Positions 33,410-44,890 of a stretch of 64,000 nt of DNA are shown piece by piece. The notes beneath the pieces were generated by a model that worked only from the letters and a program-made list of their open reading frames with translations, searched no databases and was not told the DNA's origin. The stretch is from contig CP103020.1 of assembly GCA_024752435.1 (NCBI GenBank), positions 1,674,001 to 1,738,000 on the forward strand, in the 5' to 3' direction. Position 1 is the first letter of the stretch. Each line of letters begins with the position of its first letter. A program made the translations under genes and the position numbers. Origin of the DNA: Allantophomopsis cytisporea. Its lineage: Eukaryota; Ascomycota; Leotiomycetes; Phacidiales; Phacidiaceae.

Positions 33410-35995
33410 TCTACATGTTGTAAGATGATTAAGGAATGACCTTTGATCAACCTATACAGATACTCGGCAGCCAAAAAGACCGAGGCACTCTAAATATTTG
33501 TGAAAAGGTTTCAGGTGCTTGATATGACAACAGTAGACAACGTTTTGTTCATTAGTGATAATATGGGTCGTCATCATGCAAGCCAAAGCCCGAGAGGCCA
33601 TAACATCGTGAAGTTCCGTCTTATAGTATCGCAGTTCGGTACCGAGCTATTTATTTTTATATACTTATATAATCTTTAAATTGTATGTGCTTTTCGTGAG
33701 CATGCTAGAGATATGAATACGATAAAACGAACGTATAACGTTCCCTAGAAAAGCAAGAAGACAATTTTCTTCAACAAGAACTTCATGTCTGATGGAATTG
33801 TCTAATATGACTAGGTTTTGTGTAACAATGAGATACGTAGCAACAATGTATTTACTTCTGGCAAGGGAAAGAACCTGACAAGAATCGAGAATCTTGACGG
33901 CTTTGAGCTTACTTCGTGATCGGTTGATAACTCAAGAACCTTAGCGATCGGAGTGTATTCGGCACGTTCGAATAGGAGTGGAGCTCGTGTAAAAACAGAG
34001 TGGATCTATTGGAAAAACTGATCGGAGTTAATATGTTACTGTTTGTAGACGAACAGAGTTATCAAGTTGCTGTTGGAAAAAGTGAAGAACGATCAAGATT
34101 AAGGGAGGAGCATCTTTGGGTAAAATCACAACATAGAGGGCATCTTGAAATTCACCTGAGACATTATAGCTATTTCTTCCTGTTTTACAAAATAATGACG
34201 GAAGTATCACTATTGAAGCTGTAAAAGAAGCCTAAGCACAAGGTGTGAATGCTGTCGGCGTTAAGCATCCGGGATTGCAAATAACAATGCTAGGCACAGA
34301 TCGCCTCTATAGTAGCTCCACTTCATTATTGCCGCACCAACCGGCTTCTTGGAGACCGAATTAAGCTTATGTGGATATCGATTGAGTGTGTTATTCCTAA
34401 GGCATAAATAAATAAAATGTGTAATCTTCCAGCAGCATAGTGTGTACTTAGATTGAGATAAATAAATAAAATAAAAGTCCATAAGGCCATTAATCTGGAT
34501 ATGACAGAAGGACGTTGTCTTTAGCTTTCCTGTTTTTGAACAGGTAAGTTGATTTCAGTCTTAATTTAAACGTCTACTTGTCAATCTTTCATTCAGTCTC
34601 GAAATTTGGGTTGCTGCGAAAGATACGAAACTACGCTACGGATTCTTGCACAGCCCAATTCACTTGAGACTGATAGTTGATAATTATTTCCTCTTAGTTC
34701 CCCCTTTTGGCTATCTCTTTCTCGTAGGGAGTGTTGATAAGTAAATAATAGTTCCTCGTCTCCGAATAGAAGTAGCGGTTTATATTTCTTGATCGGGCTC
34801 TCGAATATGCTTAGAGATCTTATGTTCTTTGATCTTCATTCACGATGAACTTTATTGTTGCCGGACAAAATCGTTCACAAAATATTCGATGACTTGACTG
34901 CCATCTTGAGATACACTCGTAATTGTAGCTCAAAACAGGATTCATGAGGCACAGGTCAAAATGCGAACGCCACTCGTAGGTGGTTGATGGAACACAGAAA
35001 GAGGAGCTCTCGGAGCTATTACGCCAATACTGTAGTACATGCCGAGAGTGTAGGATTTGCACTTTCACGTTTGCAGCGGTTCACTTCAAAAGTGAGGCCA
35101 CATCTTGTAGTGCGCACCACTTTAATTCTTCGACCTGATCTACTGATGTGCTCGTGTTTTAACAGCAACTTATCCGATTCATTGAAAGTCCATATATCGG
35201 CTGAAGAAGACGCTCATGAGTCGGTATTGGGAAAAATGACTATCTCCTGAATTTTAAACCTTTTATCGTGGGAGTTGAGGTTTATATGACAACTCCTCTC
35301 TCAAATTTTCCCATATCTTTGTCAGATCCATGGTTCCTCTCGGACTCCTTTTGTAGATGCCAACTCGGTTTTGTTTTAGATATAGATGTTCAACAGACAG
35401 CCTATCTCTGAAACTTCCCATGAGCAACACAATGAAGATGACCTATGTATATAATAGTGGACCTATAGTTCCTCACGATCTACATTGGTTCAGCATAATG
35501 TCTCTATTATGAACTCGATTGACTGCTGCCTTCGGTTGGGGTCCAAGTCCAAAAAAAAAAGGATACTGCGGAGCACGCTTGACGGCAATGTTTAAAGCCA
35601 TTGGCTCGTCATAATGCGCTAACAGCACAGCCCCGGCCAATGAACACCAACTACAACCTCTTACGTCGCCTAGATCTCTTTACACAACGTAAAAGGGTAC
35701 ATATCATCGCGAGATTATCTAATATTTAACTTGACATATGGCTGATACGTCTCGTATTAAGGCTGCATTTAATTAACCCAGTTGTAAATCTCACGTCTAT
35801 AGCCAGGCCAGGACGTCTAAATGCGGCACGGATATCAAGGATGGGAGCAGGCACCCATTAATGAACGCAGATAAGTATATCTCGTATCATCAGAATAAAT
35901 ATTTGTTTTCTCAAGCGCTCTAAAGAACTCATTCATTTTATTGCAATTGCAATTATACATACCGAATAACACAATTATCCTTTCTCCCTTGTTAT
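33410..35995. other. Long AT-rich spacer, no gene
   Basis: About 2.6 kb of AT-rich sequence with only short motif-less frames on both strands. This is the largest gap inside the putative cluster; it may mark a cluster edge or a former insertion, but no terminal repeat or transposase remnant was recognised. Confidence 0.5.
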
Positions 35996-36745
35996 TTGTC
36001 GACTCAGTCAACAGCAATCATGTCCCCCCTCTCGTCCAAAGACTATACCCGCCTCCCCCGCAGCTCGACAGACACTGAACGAGAGTCCGAAGCACTCCTC
36101 TCTTCAATTCCGTATTTCCCACGAACTCTCAGTATTGAACTTACGCACTTCATTCGCCTCAGTATTATTGTCATTCAACCTATCGTCATCATCTCTCTAA
36201 TCGGACAACACTTTGCGCGCGGGCGCATCATTGGCACTATCGTCTTCTTGAGCATAAGTTTTGGGTACAATCTCTTTTTGATGCTCAAAACCATATCATC
36301 TCACTGTGTCACCATCAACGTTGAATTTTCATTCGAGACGCCGAAGGCGTACATGGATATTCGCAGGTCCCGGCTTTGGAAGACTCTGGGCCTAGATCCA
36401 CTCCTTGCAATTTTCATATTCTGCGGTATGCTGGTTGCAGTTACGGCGAGAAAATACAGAGGTCCTGATTCTCTTATTGCGGACATCTTAGGCTTTGCTA
36501 CTTGGTACGTTGATTGGGTTCTTTTGAACGGGTTGAGCGTGATTGCTGACCAGCGCAGTGTCGGCCACCTCATCTGTGCGGCTTTAGGTTTTTACGAAAA
36601 GGAGTTTCTCCTTTCCATATCGGCCGTCAATACTCATGTTGCACTCCAATCGGATGAGGTTTCTGGCGCTTTTCGGGATGATCTTGAGTCCTCTAAGAGC
36701 GATAATACCAACGACGTTTCTCAGGTTGGAACTGTTGAAGCTTGA
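35996..36745 (+). CDS. Small fungal multi-pass membrane protein, function unknown
   Basis: Single exon, 249 aa from the first ATG (35996) or 241 aa from the ATG at 36020, which begins MSPLSSKDYTRLP and looks the more natural start. A hydrophilic N-terminus (DYTRLPRSSTDTERESEALL) is followed by about four membrane helices: near residues 55-75 (IRLSIIVIQPIVIISLIG), 80-100 (IIGTIVFLSISFGYNLFLML), 135-152 (LLAIFIFCGMLVAV) and 165-188 (FATWYVDWVLLNGLSVI). A charged tail rich in Ser and Asp ends the protein. I do not recognise a family. It is convergent with the carboxyltransferase gene, 264 bp away. Confidence 0.7.
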   Translation: MSTQSTAIMSPLSSKDYTRLPRSSTDTERESEALLSSIPYFPRTLSIELTHFIRLSIIVIQPIVIISLIGQHFARGRIIGTIVFLSISFGYNLFLMLKTISSHCVTINVEFSFETPKAYMDIRRSRLWKTLGLDPLLAIFIFCGMLVAVTARKYRGPDSLIADILGFATWYVDWVLLNGLSVIADQRSVGHLICAALGFYEKEFLLSISAVNTHVALQSDEVSGAFRDDLESSKSDNTNDVSQVGTVEA

Positions 36746-37009
36746 ACAGCTCACCAGTAGGCTGACGATATCTACTACTATTGAGGAACTAGGGGGCCAC
36801 AGGACTGATTCAACCATAACATCCGTAGCTCTGAAGACAGAGTATTGGATCGCGAGTATGGGAAGGGGCTCAGTTTGTACCTTTAGACCGTATCCCAAGG
36901 TAATGTCACATTAAATCAAATATTGCATTGTGGCAATATGTGTTTAGAATCCACATGAAGCATATTGAAAAGCTGAAGAATCCGTGATGAATCAATAAAA
37001 AGGTCTGTT

Positions 37010-38848
37010 TCAATAGAACACTGGGTTTATCTTCCCGCTCGCTCTGTTCTGTAGCCTCACTGGTATGAGTTCCTCATATCTTAGTAGGTAGTCAGCAATC
37101 GTTCATGGAAGAAAAGATGGACTTACACATGTAAAACCCACGTTGAGACAATCTCCCTTGTTCTAGCAGGATCGACAATCTCCTCCACGCCAAAAGCATT
37201 GGCGGTTCTAATAGGATTCATTAACCGGCTATATTCCTCATAAAGCTCATTATATCTTTCTTCCTTCCTGCCTTCAGCTTTCGCCTTCTTCAGCTCTGCA
37301 GCATGACCAACCTCAATGCCTCCCTCTAAAGGTAAGCTTCCCCACGCTCCACTGGGCCAGGCGATTCTCATTCTTGGATCTCTACAATCCAACATAATAC
37401 CGCCAGCAACTCCGTAAACTCTTCTAGTGACCACACTAAATACCGGTGTAGTAGTAGAGAAATATGTCGTTCCTAGATTGACGCCATGCCTCATCGTCGC
37501 CGCCCGCTCAGCAACGGTTCCGATAGCATAGCCAGGCACATCCACGAACTGAACGATTGGAATGTTGAATATGTCGCAGAATTTAAGATGGCGAGTGATT
37601 TTCTGACTGCCAAGAGCATCAAGTGCACCGGCATTGACTTCACAATTTAAAGAGATTATCCCAATCGGTCTTCCGGATAACCTTGCTAGACCCACAATTG
37701 CTGTTCTTCCCCATAAAGCGCCGATCTCAAACCAGCTTCCTTGATCCACCACAACCTCAATAATTTTGCGTGGATTGTACATTCTATTCTGTCTTCTAGG
37801 AATTATAGTGCGCAGCTCTTCTCCAAGCCTGCCGATTGGATCATCGCAAGATATCACAGGCGGTGCTGAAGCCCCTGAGTTTGGGATGTATGTTAGAACA
37901 GTGCGCAATTGTTCAAAGCATTCTTCCTCGTTAGCAGCCATGTTATCAATAGTGCCGTTCGTACAATGCATGGCTGGCCCACCCAGGTCAGTGAAACTGA
38001 GTCCCTCCTCAAAAGTTGCATCTAAAAACATCAGCAAAATCTCACAATTTTACTCAAGCATAGAACTCACTAGCAACAACTGCAGGGCCAGCATTAAATA
38101 AGCTACCAACATCAGCAGCCATCACCGAGAAATGCGTAGCCACTACCCTTGCGGCTCCAAGTCCGATTGCCGGTCCTACTACAGCTCCCAAATTTGGGAT
38201 TCCCATATTGAGCTGTTGTACCACGAGACCCCAGCTCGGCATAGGTGGAATATATGAGTAACCACTTTTCATGATAGTAGTCACAGATCCGCCACCACTG
38301 GACCCATCCACCAACTTAACAATCGGCAGACGCAACGAAATCGCCAGTTTCTCCATGTAAATAGTCTTCTCCATGAGGGCTCCATCCGCATGGCCTGCAC
38401 GAATTGAGAAGTCATCCGCAGTGAAAACAATTTTTCTACCGCGTAGCGTCCCAAATCCCTGGACATTGTTGCTGGGCACAAAGGATACAGGCGTCTCCCT
38501 ATTACCGCCGAGTTTCTCCCACGAGACAGTCCCCGATACGCTGCCTACTTCGTGGAAGCTTCCCGCGTCTAGAAGTGCCTCCACGCGCTCGCGCACCCAT
38601 AGCTTACCGGCTTGTTTTTGTCGCACGTAGCCTGTGTTGCTGGTATTGGGTGTGGAGGCGATTGTGCGTAATTTGGATATTTGGGAAAGGACATCTGAAT
38701 AATCTGCTGGGAGTTCATCCTTTTTCTCTTTTTGAGTGCGCTTCTTGCTTTTGGCCTTGGGTGGAGATGCAATGTGACTTGCTATTTGGGATAATCTATC
38801 TTTCGCATTATGTTTCATCTTTGTGCTTTTGGAATCTGACTCAGACAT
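37010..38848 (-). CDS. Acyl-CoA carboxylase carboxyltransferase (beta) subunit
   Basis: Exons 38071-38848, 37127-38021 and 37010-37079 give 580 aa. The last exon is inferred: GTAAGT at 37126-37121 followed by a 47-nt intron ending CTACTAAG extends the protein by VYEELIPVRLQ and about a dozen more residues, a better end than the immediate stop after WVLHV. The first 60 residues are a Lys/Ser-rich tail not seen in bacterial homologues. The N-domain has ARERV-type LWVRERVEALLDAGSF, KIVFTADDFSIRAGHADGAL and KLVDGSSGGGSV. The C-domain has GFARLSGRP-like GLARLSGRPIGIISLN, ARHLKFCD-type ITRHLKFCDIFNIPIVQFVD and PGYAIGT. This subunit transfers CO2 from carboxybiotin to an acyl-CoA (propionyl-, methylcrotonyl- or geranyl-type). 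It is divergent from the biotin carboxylase gene and so is its probable partner. Confidence 0.88.
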
Positions 38849-39174
38849 CTCAATAGTCAGATAGTAAGGTTTAGAGCTCTGAATGTAAGTTTATAATGCT
38901 CAATTTTGTTCATTCGAACTTTGGGTGAATCCAAAATAATAGAAAGCCGAGGTTTTTGAGGTACACATCATGCAGCTATCCATTGCTAAGGTATTTAGAT
39001 GTCGGATGCAGGCAATATCCCAGATGATCCTCTTACCCCGCGACCTCGGTTCTCCACGTGCTCGGCAACTAGTCAGGGCCATCCTCATGTATCAAACCTG
39101 GCAAGAAGCACTCCTAGAAGCCGGTTCCTTGTAACCAAGCCAAACATTCATCGAATATCGAAATCCGTGAAATT
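38849..39174. promoter_or_regulatory. Divergent promoter of the carboxylase subunit pair
   Basis: The 326-bp region between the two start codons must carry both promoters, which would allow co-regulation. It contains an everted CCG-N6-CGG pair at 39038-39049, a possible Zn2Cys6 site, and a small dyad TTTGG-N6-CCAAA near 38919-38934. Site function is inferred. Confidence 0.5.
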
Positions 39175-41242
39175 ATGGATTCAGTACCTGCAAGACCAAT
39201 AAAGCGACTCCTTGTAGCAAACAGGTATGTGGACGTAAATATACACTAGGATACGCCGTTCTGACATGTCCCAGAGGCGAGATAGCAACCAGAATAATAT
39301 CCACAGCACGTGAACTTGGAATCGAGACATTTGCTCTATATACATCCGACGATACTTCTCATACCCATGGGGCCTTGCATTCGATACAGCTGCCATCTGC
39401 AAGTGCATATTTTGACATTCCTCAGATTTTGCAAATTGTTAAGGCTCATAACATCGATGCTATTCATCCTGGCTATGGCTTTCTTTCCGAAGACCATGTC
39501 TTTTCAAAAGCTGCGTGGGAAGAGGTCAATGCCGTTGTAATAGGGCCGGGTTGGGAAATTCTTTCGAGGACAGGCGACAAATTACAAGCCCGAAAGCTTG
39601 CAGAAGCTTGCCATGTCCCAGTGTTACCGGCACTACAGATACCCACTGACAAGAAAGATATACTCAGAGACTTTGCAGGAAAATGTGGGTACCCCCTGAT
39701 TATCAAGGCAATTGATGGAGGTGGAGGCCGGGGGATCAGGATTGTAAAAAGTGAGAACGAATTGTCAAGCTTGGCGGATAGAGCGTTATCTGAAAGTCCA
39801 TCCCGGATGGTGTTTGCGGAAAAAGCAGCTATAGACGGATTTCGACACGTCGAAGTGCAAATTGTGGGAGACCACTCTGGTAATGTGAGACATCTCTGGG
39901 AAAGAGAATGTAGTATCCAGCGACGATTCCAGAAAATAGTGGAGTTTGCACCAAGCAGTATTCGAAATCGGGAATTTGTGGCAGAGATTATTGAAAGCGC
40001 GTTGAGGATGGCAAGAGCAGTGAGTAACATCATTGTTGTTGAATACTCGGAGGTTTGAAAGTTGCTAATAACAGTTGATTGCAGGTGAGATATTGCTCTC
40101 TGGGTACTTTCGAATTCTTGGCAAATCCTGTAACATCTGAATTCTACTTTCTGGAGATCAATCCTCGCATACAAGTCGAACATACCATTACGGAAAATCT
40201 TTGCATGGGAATAGACCTGGTCAAGATACAACTGCAAATAGCTCAAGGCGCATTGTTGTCTCAACTTTCGATATCAAATCTACTAAGAGACCCGATGACG
40301 CCTCCGTTACTACACTCAATACAGCTACGGATCACTGCCGAGAACCCCGATGCAAATTGGTTGCTGAGCGTAGGAAAAACAAATAGCTTCCAATTTCCTA
40401 CAGGAAATGGTATACGATTGGATACGCACCTGCTCTCGACCTCGCCAACAGTAGTCGGCACTGAATTTGATAGCCTCTTGGCCAAAATAATAATCACAGC
40501 TCCTTCATGGCCTGAAGCAGTAGCTAAGTCTCAGCGCGCATTAGCAGACACTCAGATCGAAGGGTTGAAAACCAACCTGGATGCCCTGAGAGGTATAGTA
40601 TCAAGTGCAGACTTTGAGAATCAGGACTGCGATACACAGTGGTTGGAAAGAAACATAACCACGATTTTATCTCATCAAAAATCGGTCTCTTCAAGGTTCG
40701 ATAGTTCTTCACCTACTACCTCGCGGCTCACCACGGCAATTTCAGCACCTACGAATCTTCTCCTACGTAAAGGTGATGCCTGGAATATCTCGTTGAAGCC
40801 AGGAAGCTCGGGAGAAACGCTAAATCATCACCTAGAGATCACCCAAGTACAACGATCTGAGTTCCCTGCTTCCCTGAATGCATCAATCTTATATACAGGA
40901 GAGACTGGAAGAACAGCACCTTATCAAATCAGCTTGTTAACAACAAATACCTCTGCGAGCATGCATGCTGAGACCCTGAATCATCGCAAGGGCGACCCTT
41001 CGAATCGGCTTCATATCGTTTCCCCCTTCCCAGGAAGACTGATGGAAGTCACTGTTGAAACAGGCGATTGGGTGAAGAAGGGAGATACAGTCGCTGTGGT
41101 CAGGCAGATGAAGATGGAGGTGGATATTAGGACCGATCGAGAGGGTATGGTGGAATGGACATTTGAGGCAGATGATGAGGTGGGTATTGCTGAGGGGGAC
41201 CTCATTGTTCTGTTGAGCGGCGAAAGTAGTCCTAAACTATAG
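39175..41242 (+). CDS. Acyl-CoA carboxylase alpha subunit: biotin carboxylase plus biotinyl carrier domain
   Basis: Three exons (39175-39224, 39275-40019, 40085-41242) give 650 aa. The biotin carboxylase part has RLLVANRGEIATRI across the first splice, DAIHPGYGFLSED, ATP-grasp loop IKAIDGGGGRGIRIV, ERECSIQRRFQKIVE and the active-site block EFYFLEINPRIQVEHTITE. Domain order then follows propionyl-/methylcrotonyl-CoA carboxylase alpha: biotin carboxylase C-domain (GHAIQLRITAEN-like), a divergent middle, and a C-terminal lipoyl-type carrier with PFPGRLMEVTVETGDWVKKGD. The biotin-accepting lysine is about Lys608 in VVRQMKMEV, where nearly all family members have EAMKM. No mitochondrial presequence is obvious: the first 12 residues run straight into the core. 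The protein ends SPKL, close to but not a canonical PTS1. It carboxylates its own biotin with ATP and bicarbonate for the divergent beta subunit. Confidence 0.92.
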
Positions 41243-43288
41243 CTATCAAATTTTAGATCAATAAAATGCCCAATTATAAATTTGGTTTTCTTCAACATAA
41301 GGTCTGGAATTCAACACCGATGAGATAATGAAAGACCTTGTGTGATTACTGGTTCTAATCTCAATTCATAGTTCAGTACATCACTTTCTCAAATATTCAT
41401 TCTTATACTAGCATTTGCCTATTAAAGCCATGTCATGTTCTCGCATTAAGAAAATTTCTTATTCAATGAGCAAGTACAATAAAACCGCGACTCACAGTTT
41501 ACTTTCAGTATCCATTGATTCACACATATATATATATCTGTTGATGCTTTTGAGTAAATGATGATATGATACACGGTGTAAGTTTCGCAGAATAGGTGTC
41601 TGCCACTTGAATTGCGGTATGCGGGTACCACATTCACGGAAATAGAACCCGCCCAGAGAAATCATACAAAATACAATATGGCGCATTGTTTCTGGTGCTG
41701 TTTTGATCATGCCAGACATATGTTTACGTGCTATCGAATGTGCTTTGTACCATAGGCGTGCTTCCGTGTCAACCTTGGATCTAGAATAGATGTAGCATAA
41801 CTACAACCATCGCAAGCTGTGTTACAGCACCATAAGTACATACAGTGGAGTTACAGCGTACTTATTTGCTGAGCTTGTGTATACAGTTCAGCATTCCACG
41901 ATACTCGAAACTATATGCCATCCATGATAACTACCTCCTCGTGTTATTAAAGATCTCGGTGTAGATCAGAACTAGTCTCTTACGATACTCCAATTCACAT
42001 CTTGAATTCCACTTACATATGCATACGTGCTATGTGGAATAGTTAGATTACTGACCTGTCAGTGCTTGAGATTCATTGGCGTATGGGCTGACTACCAGTG
42101 GCTACGGAAGAGTCTCCTATACCGACTGTCATAGGCGGTCAATGCCTGATAGATAAATAAGGGAGAACGACCACATAAGCCATGACTTATATGTTTTTAC
42201 GAAGCTTAGGAGGTTAACAAATTGGATCTAAATTATGTGGAACGGTGATTACTAAGAAGTCATCCTCAGTGCATATTGAACGTAATTTTAAATCTGATAG
42301 GTACTCGTAAATGCAAGATTGACTGGAAAAGGTCTAGATTGGCGCAGCAAAGATTCACAGACTTAGCCCTCTGAAAACAATGAGGAAAATTTAGAGTTCG
42401 AACCGAACAATTCCAGGAATTCAGCTGGGCTGAACCATGGTCTCGGCTAGTGGTCTAAGAAACTTAGTATTATGGAGAAGCCGGTCGAGCGCAAGAACTA
42501 CCCGTATTAGGCCATGGCTACTTATCACGTGTCTGTACCAGTGTTCTTTCGGGCCCTCGAATACACTGAGGACTAGGAGAATCGAATCGAATCGAATGAG
42601 GGCTACTTCACTGGTAAGATAAAGAAGACGGAGGTATGTCTGAGCAAAAATCAAAAGAAAGAGATATATTTGGTTCACGAAGTATGAATTTTAAATGGTT
42701 GAAATTCACGGACATAAGGAACTTAATTGTCTGGCTACAAGCTTAGCCAGCCAGTAGAGTAGGAGATTTGGATGAAACGGATTAGCATTTACCGTTGTAA
42801 TTTGGAAATTGGATAGCCTAGAGACAGTGCAGCAAAGACCAAACCTACCCGGTGGACTTAAATCGTATGAAGGGCGCTACTGAGGTGTGAGGCTTCAAGT
42901 ATCATCAAGACGTTTCCACAAGGAAAATGTCTGGTTTCAAAAAGCCTTCGGATTCCTCCTCCTTAGCTGCAGTAAAATGAACAAGTTATTCGTGCACTAA
43001 ACTGTGATCCCAATGGTCTTTATATCGCTCTCGTGATCTTGTGACTTGTTTCTATTCAATTCTTGATGCTATAAAAATAGATATCTCTATATTCGTGCAT
43101 ATACACTTTTCCACAACTTTAGACAAACGTAAAAGTGCACCCTCATCTTGAGCTGAATGGCTTTTAGTTTATTTATCTTTGTGGCGGATATGCATTCATC
43201 GAGACTTAATTTGAGAAATACATTGAAACATAGATAGTATATACAGCAACTCGTCTTATTCTATAAGAAAGAGCTTCTTTCTTGGAGT
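41243..43288. other. AT-rich spacer with minor repeats
   Basis: Two kilobases without a credible gene. It contains a short (TA)n run near 41525 and three and a half copies of AATCG near 42580. A tRNA-like pair of words (TGGCGCAGC and GTTCGAACC) near 42340-42400 does not fold into a cloverleaf. Confidence 0.5.
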
Positions 43289-44890
43289 ATGATCGAGTGC
43301 AGAATAATCTTTTCTCCAGATCGTCAAAAGAATCATTCAACCTATCTTGTACCCATCATGCTTATCCCTGTTCCAGAAGATCTGGTGAACCAGTCCGCGG
43401 TTATTCGAATTACCCTGCGTGTTTATTTCACCGTCATTATACTTCTCCTCAATCTCATCGGTGACCGATGCTGTGGCTTACGAGTCAAAATCCAACTGTT
43501 ACGCAATAAACAAATTGACCTTATGCATACCACTGGTTGGTTGCGTGGAGTCTCTCCTTTACAAGTCCTTTGGAAAACACGAAGACTACCCGCTGGATGG
43601 CTAGGCTTACTCATGATATTTTCCACGATATTCACCTTAGTAGCAGATCTTTCCGTATCTGCGTTTGTCAGAGATCGTTCACACAAAGATCGGTGCATTT
43701 TTGGTAGAGGGCTTGTCATTGATCCGACGGGTACTCCAAGTCAACATCCATCAGCCTTTTACCCTGCCTTTGCTATGGCAAGCAGAGCGCAGCTCATAGG
43801 CGGATACAACTGCCCATTTCCGGACCCTACTTGTGTTTATCAAGGGATCTTTTGGAAGGCCAACAATAATGACAGCTTCTACCCGTATCCAGAACTTGAT
43901 GTCATTGGTAGCTGGGACTGCCAATTAGTTGATAATGGGACCTCATTCGACGCAAGCCAGAACAAATACAACATCGCGTCGAGTCTCTCAGTGAATGGCC
44001 TGGCATTCTATGATGATGCTAACTATATATCTATGGGAGTGGGTGGGAATGGAAGTGAACAGCTTGTCATATTGAGTGCCTCAACACCTGGATACAATGG
44101 AACTGACTACCCAGGGACGCCTTGGTATGTCCTTGCCAATCTTGATGCGTCAATCAACATGACAGAGACAAAAAACATGATTACATTTAATTGCACGGTG
44201 GTTGCTCAAGACCCAACACAATATCATGACGGTCCGGAAGGCCTTCAGCAAATCCTCGATAGAATTCTGAGTGGAATTGACGCCAATAATGCCCTTTATG
44301 AGTGGAGCTCAACAATACAAGGAAGTCTATACGATGGTTTTAACCAACCCTTGGATCCGTATGCTAACTACACTCTCGAAAACTTACTCAACTCAATGGT
44401 GATGGTATCTGGAGGATCAAATTCCATTACGAGCTCACCTGAAGGAGATGCTTTGCAGACTCAAGGATGTTTGAGAGTGAACACCAACCTTCCAGATCCT
44501 ATCATCGGCATGATTGGCTTTATCGCCTTGACCTTCGGACTGATGGTCATCTACTTCATGGGTCTCGTCATCCATATGAGAATTTTGCGGAAGGCCAATG
44601 GCAACTTCGAGTATTCGCGAGCCGCATTACAAAGAGCGCCCAATGGGCTCTTGTCCTGGTTGACAGAAGTGGTACGACTGAAACACGTTGGACAACATGT
44701 AAAAGCGAAAGATCTTCAAAACTGCTCCTTTGGGCCAACGTATGATGATAGAGTTCTGGACATATTTTGGAGAGATTATGGTTACTCTAATGACACCACT
44801 TACAACGCGCACCTCGGAGGAAGCCATGGTTTAAGAGCAGGCAAAGTTGGCAGTCCACAGGTTTATGAAATTATTAATCCCAGCTCTTAA
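43289..44890 (+). CDS. Large fungal membrane protein with a glycosylated loop, function unknown
   Basis: Single exon, 533 aa from the first ATG; a second ATG at 43358 (MLIPVPEDLV) gives 510 aa. Three clear membrane helices are visible: about residues 40-60 (VYFTVIILLLNLIG), 105-128 (GLLMIFSTIFTLVADL) and 405-430 (MIGFIALTFGLMVIYFMGLV). The roughly 280 residues between helices 2 and 3 are polar, with Cys pairs (YNCPFPDPTC) and at least six N-glycosylation sequons (NDS, NGT, NGS, NMT, NCT, NYT), so this loop is probably outside the cell or in the lumen. The C-terminal tail is cytosolic-looking (EVVRLKHVGQHVKAKDLQ). I recall similar unannotated proteins in Pezizomycotina but cannot name the family. 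Confidence 0.7.
   Translation: MIECRIIFSPDRQKNHSTYLVPIMLIPVPEDLVNQSAVIRITLRVYFTVIILLLNLIGDRCCGLRVKIQLLRNKQIDLMHTTGWLRGVSPLQVLWKTRRLPAGWLGLLMIFSTIFTLVADLSVSAFVRDRSHKDRCIFGRGLVIDPTGTPSQHPSAFYPAFAMASRAQLIGGYNCPFPDPTCVYQGIFWKANNNDSFYPYPELDVIGSWDCQLVDNGTSFDASQNKYNIASSLSVNGLAFYDDANYISMGVGGNGSEQLVILSASTPGYNGTDYPGTPWYVLANLDASINMTETKNMITFNCTVVAQDPTQYHDGPEGLQQILDRILSGIDANNALYEWSSTIQGSLYDGFNQPLDPYANYTLENLLNSMVMVSGGSNSITSSPEGDALQTQGCLRVNTNLPDPIIGMIGFIALTFGLMVIYFMGLVIHMRILRKANGNFEYSRAALQRAPNGLLSWLTEVVRLKHVGQHVKAKDLQNCSFGPTYDDRVLDIFWRDYGYSNDTTYNAHLGGSHGLRAGKVGSPQVYEIINPSS

Noticed and set aside
33410..35995. Transposon remnant in the large cluster gap
   Set aside because: No terminal inverted repeats, target-site duplication or transposase/reverse transcriptase frame could be found by eye.
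42335..42420. tRNA-like words TGGCGCAGC and GTTCGAACC on the plus strand
   Set aside because: Arms do not fold into a cloverleaf; spacing and T-stem are wrong.
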